5,828 nucleotides of DNA from NCBI GenBank assembly GCA_027729865.1, contig JAQCBM010000130.1, forward strand, positions 1 to 5,828, in the 5' to 3' direction. Below are positions 1-5,828 of the stretch, piece by piece; within the stretch, counting starts at the first letter, position 1; every line of letters begins with the position of its first letter. The position numbers were made by a program, and so were the translations under genes. The DNA comes from Actinomycetota bacterium. Its GTDB lineage: Bacteria > Actinomycetota > Actinomycetes > S36-B12. The notes under the pieces were generated by a model. The model saw only the letters and a program-made list of their open reading frames with translations, ran no database searches and was not told the DNA's origin.

Positions 1-1
1 C

Positions 2-451
2 CCCGCCGGTAGCACCATGGTGGCGGCGCGTGAACAACTTCTGGCCATGACCAAGGACTCACTGGAATTGACCGAGCCGTCCGATGTTCGACTACTGCCG
101 CAGGAAGGGGCGGTAGTCGATATCGCCGGTATTCGCCTAGGCGTTCGTCATGCCCCCGGTCACACGGAAGGCTCTGTGGTCTTCGACGTGCCGCGTGAAG
201 GGGACGTGGACGTGCTGTTGTCCGGTGATGTGCTGTTCCAAGGATCCATCGGACGAACGGATCTACCCGGTGGTGATTCGCGCGCCATGGACGAGAGCCT
301 TCGTACGGTCATCTGGCCGATGGGTGATGAGGTGATTGTGCTGCCCGGGCATGGGGCGCAGACCACGATCGGTGACGAGCGCGCAGCGAACCCGTTCTTG
401 CGGGCAGCCGCGGACGGTGGGCCCAGCAACCCGCCCACCCGGGGGCTCTAG
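2..451 (+). CDS. Metallo-beta-lactamase-fold hydrolase, glyoxalase II-like (5' truncated)
   Basis: This is the C-terminal part of an MBL-fold metal-dependent hydrolase. The frame is open to the left edge (codons for P-A-G-S-T precede the ATG at 17), so that ATG is probably internal and the true start lies outside the window. Numbered from that Met, the visible metal-site motifs are APGHTEGS (His49), GDVLFQGSIGRTD (Asp71) and LPGHG (His112), followed by the TTIGDERAANPFL ending typical of glyoxalase II-like proteins. The first metal motif, HxHxDH, is expected upstream and is not visible. Family members hydrolyse thioesters such as S-lactoylglutathione, but actinomycetes use mycothiol rather than glutathione, so the real substrate is unknown. 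The stop lies 2 bases before hisS, which indicates co-transcription. In M. tuberculosis a similar gene (Rv2581c) also directly precedes hisS. Family assignment is firm; substrate is not. Confidence 0.9.
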   Translation, partial: PAGSTMVAAREQLLAMTKDSLELTEPSDVRLLPQEGAVVDIAGIRLGVRHAPGHTEGSVVFDVPREGDVDVLLSGDVLFQGSIGRTDLPGGDSRAMDESLRTVIWPMGDEVIVLPGHGAQTTIGDERAANPFLRAAADGGPSNPPTRGL

Positions 452-453
452 CC

Positions 454-1725
454 ATGCCCGAGTTCCAAGCACCCAAAGGCGTGCCGGAGTACTTTCCGCC
501 GCGCTCGAGTGCGTTTCTGACCGTTCGCGAGGCGCTGGCATTCCCAGCCCAGCACGCCGGCTACGGCTACATCGAATTGCCAGTCTTCGAAGACACGGCG
601 CTCTTTGTCCGCGGTGTGGGGGAGAGCACGGATGTGGTCAGTAAAGAGATGTACACCTTCACCGACCGAGGTGATCGCTCGCTGTCCCTTCGGCCAGAAG
701 GAACCGCGGGAGTTATCCGTTCGATCGTCGAAAATCGGCTGGACAAAGGAACTCTTCCCGTCAAGCTCTGGTACGCCGGGCCTTTCTTCCGCGCCGAGCG
801 TCCGCAGCATGGGCGCTACCGGCAGTTGCAGCAGGTGGGAATCGAGGCCGTTGGTGGTGATGACCCGGCTTTGGATGCCGAAGTCATCACCCTGGCCGAT
901 GAGGCCTATCGCCGCCTGGGGCTGCGTCAGTACCGACTCGACCTGACGAGTTTGGGGTGCGCCCAATGCCGCCCTGCGTATCGCGAGGTCTTGACGAATT
1001 TCCTCGCACAGCTTGATCTTGATGAGCCCACGCGTGCGCGTGCTGCGTTAAATCCGCTGCGCGTGTTGGATGACAAACGCCCGGAAGTTCACGATCAACT
1101 AGGCGACGCGCCACTCATGGTTGATCATCTGTGTGCCGAATGTCGCGACCATTACGACTCGGTGCGTGGTTTCCTTCGCGATGCCCGTGTTCAGTGGCAA
1201 GAGGCGCCCCGCTTGGTGCGAGGACTGGACTACTACACCCGCACTACCTTCGAATTCACCCACGAACTGCTGGGTGCCCAGTCGGGAATCGGCGGCGGCG
1301 GACGTTACGACGGACTCATGGAGTCTGTGGGTGGCGACGCCTTGTCCGGCATCGGTTTCGGGCTTGGCACCGATAGGACCTTGCTGGCATGTGAAGCGGA
1401 GGGTCTGGACGTGGGCGCCGGACCACGCGTGGACGTATTCGTGGTGCCGATTAGTGATGCCGCACGCCACGTCTCAGTCGGACTGTTGGCCGAGCTTCGC
1501 GAAGCTGGCATCCGCGCCGATATGGCCTACGGCGGGCGTGGACTCAAGGGTTCGATGAAGGCGGCTGACAAAAGCGGCGCACCGCGGGTCGTGATCATCG
1601 GCGAAGACGAAGTCGCCGCGCAGAACGTGCAGGTGAAGGATATGCAGCAAGGAAGCCAGCAAGCCATGACCCGAGAAGAGGTGGTCGGCGAGCTTCGTCG
1701 ATCCATCATGGAGGAATCGCAGTGA
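454..1725 (+). CDS. hisS: Histidyl-tRNA synthetase (HisRS)
   Basis: This cytoplasmic class II synthetase charges tRNA-His with histidine using ATP. At 423 residues it has the usual bacterial length. The N-terminus APKGVPEYFPP resembles the mycobacterial HisRS start. Motif 2 lies at residues 111-134 (FFRAER...GRYRQLQQVG). The two histidine signatures are LVRGLDYYTRTTFEF (254-268) and GGGRYDGL (281-288). Motif 3 is GIGFGLGTDRTLL (299-311, Arg308). The anticodon-binding domain starts near residue 325 (VDVFVVPIS) and includes AYGGRGLKGSMKAADKSG. Cysteines 169, 172, 227 and 230 form two CxxC pairs in the insertion region. The ATG at 454 follows a weak GGGGG purine run at 441-445. It is the natural start because the next in-frame Met (residue 66) would remove motif 1. 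The gene sits 2 bases after the hydrolase and its stop overlaps the aspS GTG. Identity is near certain. Confidence 0.98.
   Translation: MPEFQAPKGVPEYFPPRSSAFLTVREALAFPAQHAGYGYIELPVFEDTALFVRGVGESTDVVSKEMYTFTDRGDRSLSLRPEGTAGVIRSIVENRLDKGTLPVKLWYAGPFFRAERPQHGRYRQLQQVGIEAVGGDDPALDAEVITLADEAYRRLGLRQYRLDLTSLGCAQCRPAYREVLTNFLAQLDLDEPTRARAALNPLRVLDDKRPEVHDQLGDAPLMVDHLCAECRDHYDSVRGFLRDARVQWQEAPRLVRGLDYYTRTTFEFTHELLGAQSGIGGGGRYDGLMESVGGDALSGIGFGLGTDRTLLACEAEGLDVGAGPRVDVFVVPISDAARHVSVGLLAELREAGIRADMAYGGRGLKGSMKAADKSGAPRVVIIGEDEVAAQNVQVKDMQQGSQQAMTREEVVGELRRSIMEESQ
1710..1714 (+). promoter_or_regulatory. Shine-Dalgarno sequence for aspS
   Basis: GGAGG lies 7 bases before the GTG at 1722, inside the last codons of hisS (Met-Glu-Glu-Ser-Gln). 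It is the strongest ribosome-binding site in the window. It supports the GTG start of aspS and translational coupling through the GTGA overlap. Confidence 0.8.
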
Positions 1726-3509
1726 TCAGAACCCACCGTGCCGGAACCTTGCGCGCGGAAGACGCAGGAAGAAACGTCACCCTCGCTGGGTGGATCGCAT
1801 CGCGTCGTGACCACGGTGGTGTTGCCTTCATCGACCTTCGTGATGCCTCAGGTCGCGTCCAGGTAGTGATTCGTGAACCGGAAGTGGCGCACCCACTGCG
1901 CGATGAGTTCTGTATTCAGGTAACCGGTGAGGTCTCGATCCGACCCGATGGAAATGAGAATCCTGACCTGCCCACCGGCGCTATCGAGGTCATGGCCGAT
2001 GACGTCACCGTGCTTTCTACCAGCGCGCCGCTGCCCTTCCCCATCGATGACCGAGTCAACGTGGGTGATGAAGTGCGACTGCGTCACCGTTACCTGGATC
2101 TTCGCCGCAAGCGCCCAGGAGACGCACTTCGGATGCGCTCCAAGGTCAACCAGGTGGCACGGGATGTGCTCTTGGAGCGTGACTTCGTGGAGGTCGAGAC
2201 CCCCACGCTTACGCGCTCCACGCCCGAAGGTGCACGCGACTTCTTGGTTCCCGTCCGATTGCAGCCGGGACATTGGTACGCATTGCCGCAGTCGCCGCAA
2301 TTGTTCAAGCAACTACTCATGGTGGGCGGCATCGAGCGGTACTTCCAGATCGCCCGCTGCTATCGCGACGAGGACTTTCGTGCCGATCGCCAGCCGGAGT
2401 TCACCCAACTCGATATCGAGATGAGCTTCGTCGAACAGGCCGATGTCATCGAAGTGGGCGAGGCCGTTGTACGGGCGCTGTGGTCGCAGGTGGGTGGCTA
2501 CGAAATCGGCGATATCCCGCACATGACCTACGCCGAAGCAATGAGGCGCTACGGCAGCGACAAGCCCGATCTTCGATTCGGCCTTGAACTCGTCGAACTC
2601 ACGGACTACTTCGCAAGCACCCCCTTCCGCGTATTCCAGGCCGAGTATGTGGGCGCCGTGGTGATGCCCGGGGGCGCCGATCAGCCACGTCGACAATTCG
2701 ACGCTTGGCAGGAGTGGGCCAAGCAGCGTGGAGCCAAGGGCCTCGCCTACGTGACTGTCGATGCGGACGGAACACTGGGTGGACCGGTCGCGAAGAACCT
2801 GAGTGATGGCGAACGCGAGGGTCTGGTGGCTGCGGTGGGTGCATCGGCAGGGGACGCGGTCTTCTTCGCCGCTGGTCGCCCCAGTGAAGCGCGTGCACTC
2901 CTCGGGGCGGCCCGCGTGGAGATCGCTGAACGACTCGACTTGATCGACGTGTCGGAATGGTCCTTCGTGTGGATCGTCGATGCGCCGATGTTCGAGCAGG
3001 TGCAAGACGATTCCGGCGCCTGGGTGTGGACGGCGGTCCACCACCCCTTCACGTCACCGAACGCCGACTGGATCGACCGATTCGACGCAACCGACTCCGC
3101 GCCCGGTGAGGCACTGGCGTGGGCTTACGACCTCGTGTGCAACGGCAACGAGATCGGTGGTGGAAGCATCCGTATTCACGATGGATCGGTTCAAAGGCGC
3201 GTGTTCGAGGTTCTAGGGCTGGGGGAGGAAGAAGCCCAGGACAAGTTCGGCTTCCTGCTCGAAGCGTTCCAGTACGGACCACCACCCCACGGCGGCATCG
3301 CCTTCGGATGGGACCGCATCTGCATGCTGCTCGCGGACGCCGATTCGCTGCGCGACGTCATCGCATTCCCCAAGACCGGTGGCGGTCACGATCCGCTGAC
3401 CGGGGCGCCCACGCCGATCACCGCCGAGCAGCGGTCCGAGGCCGGAATCGACGTAGATCCAGATGCGCACGAGGATTCCGAGGAAGACGCTTCCCAGAAG
3501 CTCGATTGA
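1722..3509 (+). CDS. aspS: Aspartyl-tRNA synthetase, probably non-discriminating (AspRS/AspRS-ND)
   Basis: This is a class IIb synthetase of bacterial type, 595 residues, the normal length. Domains in order: an OB-fold anticodon-binding domain (about 1-110, with SRRDHGGVAFIDLRD); a catalytic core with motif 1 near 148-172 and QSPQLFKQLLM (190-200); motif 2 at 208-231 (ARCYRDEDFRADRQPEFTQLD, Arg215); a bacterial GAD insertion around 290-420; and motif 3 GIAFGWDRICMLL (525-537, Arg532). The C-terminal tail (about 574-595) is acidic. His31 in the OB fold is the residue associated with non-discriminating enzymes, which charge both tRNA-Asp and tRNA-Asn; discriminating E. coli AspRS has Leu there. 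If so, Asp-tRNA-Asn would be amidated by GatCAB, as in mycobacteria. The GTG start is fixed by the 4-base GTGA overlap with hisS and a good Shine-Dalgarno. Enzyme identity is near certain; dual specificity is inferred. Confidence 0.98.
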   Translation: MIRTHRAGTLRAEDAGRNVTLAGWIASRRDHGGVAFIDLRDASGRVQVVIREPEVAHPLRDEFCIQVTGEVSIRPDGNENPDLPTGAIEVMADDVTVLSTSAPLPFPIDDRVNVGDEVRLRHRYLDLRRKRPGDALRMRSKVNQVARDVLLERDFVEVETPTLTRSTPEGARDFLVPVRLQPGHWYALPQSPQLFKQLLMVGGIERYFQIARCYRDEDFRADRQPEFTQLDIEMSFVEQADVIEVGEAVVRALWSQVGGYEIGDIPHMTYAEAMRRYGSDKPDLRFGLELVELTDYFASTPFRVFQAEYVGAVVMPGGADQPRRQFDAWQEWAKQRGAKGLAYVTVDADGTLGGPVAKNLSDGEREGLVAAVGASAGDAVFFAAGRPSEARALLGAARVEIAERLDLIDVSEWSFVWIVDAPMFEQVQDDSGAWVWTAVHHPFTSPNADWIDRFDATDSAPGEALAWAYDLVCNGNEIGGGSIRIHDGSVQRRVFEVLGLGEEEAQDKFGFLLEAFQYGPPPHGGIAFGWDRICMLLADADSLRDVIAFPKTGGGHDPLTGAPTPITAEQRSEAGIDVDPDAHEDSEEDASQKLD

Positions 3510-3522
3510 TTCGGGACCGGAC

Positions 3523-4869
3523 ATGACGTTGTTCGACGATCGAGAGCAGGCCGATCGGCACGACGCACCCTTGGCCGTGCGCATGCGCCCGCGCAGCGTC
3601 GCCGAAGTGGTGGGGCAGCAGGCGGCTTTGGCTGAGGGTTCTCCGCTGCGTTCATTGTTGACCGGTGGTGACCGCGGAGCTGTCTCGGTCATCCTGTGGG
3701 GTCCGCCGGGAACGGGAAAGACCACGCTGGCCACCTTGGTTTCGCGCGAATCCGGACGAGTGTTTACCGAGTTGTCCGCTGTCACCGCCGGCGTGAAGGA
3801 CGTTCGCGCGGTCATCGAGGAAGCCCGAGATCGCCTTCGCATGCAGCAGCAGGGCACTGTTTTGTTCGTCGATGAGGTGCATCGCTTCAGCAAGAGTCAA
3901 CAAGACGCACTGTTGCCTGCGGTGGAAAACGGATGGGTCACGCTGATCGCGGCCACCACGGAGAATCCGAGTTTCTCCGTCATTGCTCCCTTGCTGTCGC
4001 GCAGCATCGTCGTCACGTTGCAGCCGCTCTCTGATGCGGACATCGAGTCGGTTCTTCGCCGTGCCGTGAGCCACGATCGTGGACTCGCTGGGGCCGTCTC
4101 GGTCAACGATGAGGCAATCGACTTCTTGGTCCGCATTAGTTCCGGGGATGCTCGGCGAGGCCTCACGGCGCTTGACGCAGCCAGCGCTGGTGTGGGTCCC
4201 GGTGGTGTGGTGGACCTCGAGACAGTGGAATCCGCTGTCCAGCACGCGGCTGTGCGGTACGACAAGGACGGCGACCAACACTACGACGTCATTAGCGGAT
4301 TCATCAAGAGCGTGCGCGGGAGTGACCCTGATGCGGCGTTGCACTACCTGGCACGCATGCTCGAAGCTGGTGAGGATCCGCGCTTTGTTGCGCGTCGCTT
4401 GATGATCTTGGCCAGCGAGGACATCGGTATGGCTGAACCGAGCGTGCTGCAGACCGCCACTGCCGCGGCGCAGGCGGTCGCAATGATTGGAATGCCCGAA
4501 GCCCGCATCATCTTGGCGCACGCCACCGTCCACGCTGCTTTGGCGCCGAAGTCCAACGCGGTGTATCGCGGTATTGATGCCGCCATTGCCGATGTCCGAT
4601 CGGGTCGGATCGGAACCGTTCCGATGCATCTGCGCGACGCTCACTACCCGGGCGCAGCCGCGTTAGGGCATGGCCAGGAGTACATCTATCCGCACGACGT
4701 TCCTGGTGGTGTCGCGGAGGCCGAGTACCTGCCGGAGGTTCTGCGCGGAGCGCAGTACTACCTACCTACCGATCACGGGGCCGAGGCGCGATGGGGTGAG
4801 ATCGCGCGCCGGCTTGCCGATCGCAGGAACGGACGCATTGGGGAGACCGATTCAGCGACTGACTCGTAG
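3523..4869 (+). CDS. rarA: Replication-associated recombination protein A (RarA/MgsA), AAA+ ATPase
   Basis: RarA is a clamp-loader-like AAA+ ATPase related to eukaryotic WRNIP1 and acts in the cytoplasm at stalled or damaged replication forks. In this 448-residue protein: APLAVRMRPRSVAEVVGQ (15-32) is the family's N-terminal box, Walker A is GPPGTGKT (60-67), Walker B is VLFVDEVH (113-120), sensor 1 is TTENPSF (145-151), an arginine-finger candidate is LLSR (157-160), and sensor 2 is GDARRGLT (208-215). The C-terminal tetramerisation region follows, with DKDGDQHYDVISGFIKSVRG (247-266), RRLMILASEDIG and NAVYRG. The chosen ATG lies 13 bases after the aspS stop behind a weak GGGA. An upstream in-frame ATG at 3463 would run 47 bases into aspS and add a sequence not typical of the family, so it was not used. 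The gene probably belongs to the hisS-aspS transcript. Confidence 0.97.
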   Translation: MTLFDDREQADRHDAPLAVRMRPRSVAEVVGQQAALAEGSPLRSLLTGGDRGAVSVILWGPPGTGKTTLATLVSRESGRVFTELSAVTAGVKDVRAVIEEARDRLRMQQQGTVLFVDEVHRFSKSQQDALLPAVENGWVTLIAATTENPSFSVIAPLLSRSIVVTLQPLSDADIESVLRRAVSHDRGLAGAVSVNDEAIDFLVRISSGDARRGLTALDAASAGVGPGGVVDLETVESAVQHAAVRYDKDGDQHYDVISGFIKSVRGSDPDAALHYLARMLEAGEDPRFVARRLMILASEDIGMAEPSVLQTATAAAQAVAMIGMPEARIILAHATVHAALAPKSNAVYRGIDAAIADVRSGRIGTVPMHLRDAHYPGAAALGHGQEYIYPHDVPGGVAEAEYLPEVLRGAQYYLPTDHGAEARWGEIARRLADRRNGRIGETDSATDS

Positions 4870-4909
4870 GCGGGGTAGCGCGACCGCGCACGGTCCATGG
4901 GGCGGTGCA

Positions 4910-4923
4910 TAGGCTTGCCCCCG
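4910..4923 (+). promoter_or_regulatory. Putative -10 element of a leaderless promoter
   Basis: TAGGCT at 4910-4915 fits the actinobacterial TANNNT -10 consensus. Seven bases then separate it from the GTG at 4923, the spacing expected between a -10 box and a transcription start. Transcription would therefore start at or next to the start codon, giving a leaderless mRNA, which is common in actinomycetes. No Shine-Dalgarno precedes that GTG at normal spacing, which agrees with this. No convincing TTGAC-like -35 is seen near 4886-4892, so the call rests on the -10 and its position. Confidence 0.5.
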
Positions 4924-5177
4924 TGCGACGACTCGTGTGGACGGCTATCGGTGCCGCCGGAGGAATCTGGGCTTACCGCAAGGGCAGCGAGCTGCTCGAC
5001 CAGGCGCGGGAGCAGGGCGTTGCGCTCACCATCCAGCAGGTGGCGCTCTCGGCTACCCAAACGGTGAACCAGGTGTCGAATTCGATCAACGAACGCACAT
5101 CACACAAGCCCACATCACAAAAACGCCTCCCACATCCCCGTACCGACACCTCGGACGACGCGACAGGCGACAAGTGA
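4923..5177 (+). CDS. Small membrane-anchored protein of unknown function upstream of alaS
   Basis: This is an 84-residue protein without enzymatic motifs. Residues 4-18 (LVWTAIGAAGGIWAY), flanked by RR and RK, form one short glycine-rich hydrophobic segment, probably a membrane anchor. Residues about 20-57 are helix-prone, and the tail from about 59 is polar and low in complexity (Thr, Ser, Lys, Pro, His, Asp). The GTG at 4923 was preferred over an in-frame GTG at 4905 because RRLVWTAIGAAGG then begins the protein, like the short proteins (DUF6167 type) that precede alaS in streptomycetes, and because a -10 box fits it. Membership of that family is inferred from position and N-terminal pattern only. 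The stop (5175-5177) shares a base with the alaS ATG, so the two genes are probably translated together. Function is unknown. Confidence 0.75.
   Translation: MRRLVWTAIGAAGGIWAYRKGSELLDQAREQGVALTIQQVALSATQTVNQVSNSINERTSHKPTSQKRLPHPRTDTSDDATGDK
5097..5126 (+). repeat. Imperfect 15-base tandem duplication in the small gene
   Basis: Two adjacent 15-base units (5097-5111 and 5112-5126) agree at 12 of 15 positions and encode TSHKP and TSQKR in the polar tail. The core CACATCACA occurs at 5096-5104 and 5111-5119, and CACATC recurs at 5131-5136. The duplication is in frame and looks like slippage in a weakly constrained tail. Confidence 0.6.
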
Positions 5178-5828
5178 TGGACTCCGCAGAGATTAGAACG
5201 CGATTTCTTCGCTACTTCGCCGAGAACGGTCACGAAATCGTGCCGTCGGCCTCGTTGCTCCTAGATGACCCGACCCTGCTGTTCGTCAACGCCGGCATGG
5301 TTCCGTTCAAGCCGTACTTCCTCGGTGAAGCGCCCCCGCCGTACCCGCGTGCAACGAGCGTGCAGAAGGTTGTGCGCACCCTCGATATCGAGGAAGTCGG
5401 CAAAACCACCCGGCACGCGTCGTTCTTCCAGATGGCGGGCAACTTCTCCTTCGGGGACTACTTCAAAGAGAAGGCGATTCCTTTTGCCTGGGAGTTGTTG
5501 ACCAAGCCGGTAGCAGACGGTGGGTATGGCTTCGAGGAGTCGAAACTGTGGGTCACGGTCTATTTGGACGACGACGAAGCCATCGACATCTGGCACAAAG
5601 ACGTCGGGTTGCCTCTCGACCGCATCCAACGCCGCGGACAGGTGGACAACTACTGGTCCATGGGCGTTCCGGGTCCATGCGGGCCGTGCTCGGAGATCTA
5701 CTACGACCGTGGGCCCGAGTACGGAATCGAAGGCGGCCCCATCGCGGATGAAAGCCGCTACCTCGAGGTGTGGAACCTGGTGTTCATGCAATTCGAGCGT
5801 GGCGCGGGCCCGGCAAAAGAGGACTACC
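5177..5828 (+). CDS. alaS: Alanyl-tRNA synthetase, N-terminal part (3' truncated)
   Basis: AlaRS is a cytoplasmic class II synthetase that charges tRNA-Ala. The window holds the first 217 codons of an expected roughly 880; the frame is open to the right edge. The visible part is the aminoacylation core: EIRTRFLRYFAENGHEIVPS at the start (5-24), DDPTLLFVNAGMVPFKPYF (30-48), motif 2 region TTRHASFFQMAGNFSFGDYF (77-96), GPCGPCSEIYYDRG (166-179) and EVWNLVFMQFER (197-208). The G3:U70-recognition, editing and C-Ala regions lie beyond the window. The ATG at 5177 overlaps the preceding stop by one base (TGATG). A GTG at 5174 is in frame directly before it and would give a 4-base overlap and one more residue, so the start is uncertain by one codon. 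Only a weak AGG (5165-5167) precedes it, suggesting coupling to the small gene. Confidence 0.97.
   Translation, partial: MDSAEIRTRFLRYFAENGHEIVPSASLLLDDPTLLFVNAGMVPFKPYFLGEAPPPYPRATSVQKVVRTLDIEEVGKTTRHASFFQMAGNFSFGDYFKEKAIPFAWELLTKPVADGGYGFEESKLWVTVYLDDDEAIDIWHKDVGLPLDRIQRRGQVDNYWSMGVPGPCGPCSEIYYDRGPEYGIEGGPIADESRYLEVWNLVFMQFERGAGPAKEDY

Noticed and set aside
17..19. ATG at 17 as the true start of the hydrolase gene
   Set aside because: The frame is open to the window edge, no ribosome-binding site precedes it, and the family's essential HxHxDH metal motif would be missing, so the gene almost surely begins upstream.
2313..3044. 243-codon open frame on the - strand opposite aspS
   Set aside because: It is opposite a fully conserved AspRS catalytic core and has no domain pattern or plausible ribosome-binding context; it is a shadow frame.
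3463..3522. Extended start of rarA at the ATG at 3463
   Set aside because: It lies in the aspS 3' end and adds 20 residues (MRTRIPRKTLPRSSIDSGPD) that look like out-of-frame translation of aspS. The ATG at 3523 gives a normal N-terminus and a 13-base gap.
3652..4644. 330-codon open frame on the - strand opposite rarA
   Set aside because: The + strand here encodes RarA with every expected AAA+ motif. The antisense product shows no recognisable motif, and long antisense frames are common in G+C-rich genes.
4759..4770. Three tandem TACC units near the end of rarA
   Set aside because: They encode part of the family-like YYLPT stretch, so coding constraint explains them; the array is too short to call a phase-variable repeat.
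4876..4890. Inverted repeat GCGCG-AC-CGCGC after rarA as a terminator
   Set aside because: With a workable loop the stem is only 4 base pairs (GCGC/GACC/GCGC) and no T-tract follows, so it does not support an intrinsic terminator.
4899..4921. GGGGC...GCCCC inverted repeat around the -10 element as an operator or attenuator
   Set aside because: It has 5 base pairs with a 13-base loop, which is expected by chance at this base composition; no regulator site is recognisable.
4905..4922. GTG at 4905 as the start of the small gene
   Set aside because: It adds MHRLAP before the arginine pair that opens the family-like N-terminus, and it would place the -10 hexamer inside the coding sequence. It cannot be fully excluded.
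1..5828. A novel defence, mobile or biosynthetic system
   Set aside because: Every long coding region is a recognised housekeeping family, all genes are co-directional and abutting, and I saw no transposase, integrase, toxin-antitoxin pair, tRNA-edge insertion or CRISPR-like repeats. I also saw no T-box-like leader before any of the three synthetase genes.

Overview
The window reads as an ordinary chromosomal housekeeping segment of an actinomycete (Actinomycetota) of moderate G+C, roughly 60% by eye. All genes lie on the + strand and are packed almost end to end. The assignment rests on three things: HisRS and AspRS sequences of the mycobacterial/streptomycete type, the GIAFGWDR form of AspRS motif 3, and gene order. 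In Mycobacterium tuberculosis, a glyoxalase II-like gene, hisS, aspS, the rarA-type ATPase gene and alaS occur in this relative order, though more widely spaced. Genus or family cannot be resolved from this sequence.

Layout: (1) 2-451, the 3' part of a metallo-beta-lactamase-fold hydrolase of the glyoxalase II-like group, cut by the left edge. (2) 454-1725, hisS, complete. (3) 1722-3509, aspS, complete, starting with GTG and overlapping the hisS stop by 4 bases. (4) 3523-4869, rarA (mgsA), a complete AAA+ ATPase of stalled replication forks. (5) 4870-4922, the only intergenic gap longer than a few bases. It holds a TANNNT-type -10 element placed so that transcription could begin at the start codon itself (leaderless). 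(6) 4923-5177, a small protein with one N-terminal hydrophobic segment, in the position where actinomycetes often carry a short membrane-associated protein before alaS. (7) 5177-5828, the first 217 codons of alaS, cut by the right edge.

The first four genes look like one transcription unit (gaps of 2, -4 and 13 bases). The small gene plus alaS may form a second unit with its own promoter. Three aminoacyl-tRNA synthetases (His, Asp, Ala) are clustered. AspRS carries the His31 signature of non-discriminating enzymes, which suggests that Asn-tRNA is made indirectly through GatCAB.

I found no mobile element, CRISPR array, RNA gene, phage gene or recognisable novel system. The points worth a second look are modest: the leaderless promoter, a short internal duplication and C-rich, G-poor tract at the end of the small gene, a four-cysteine pattern in HisRS, and the unusually compact gene order.
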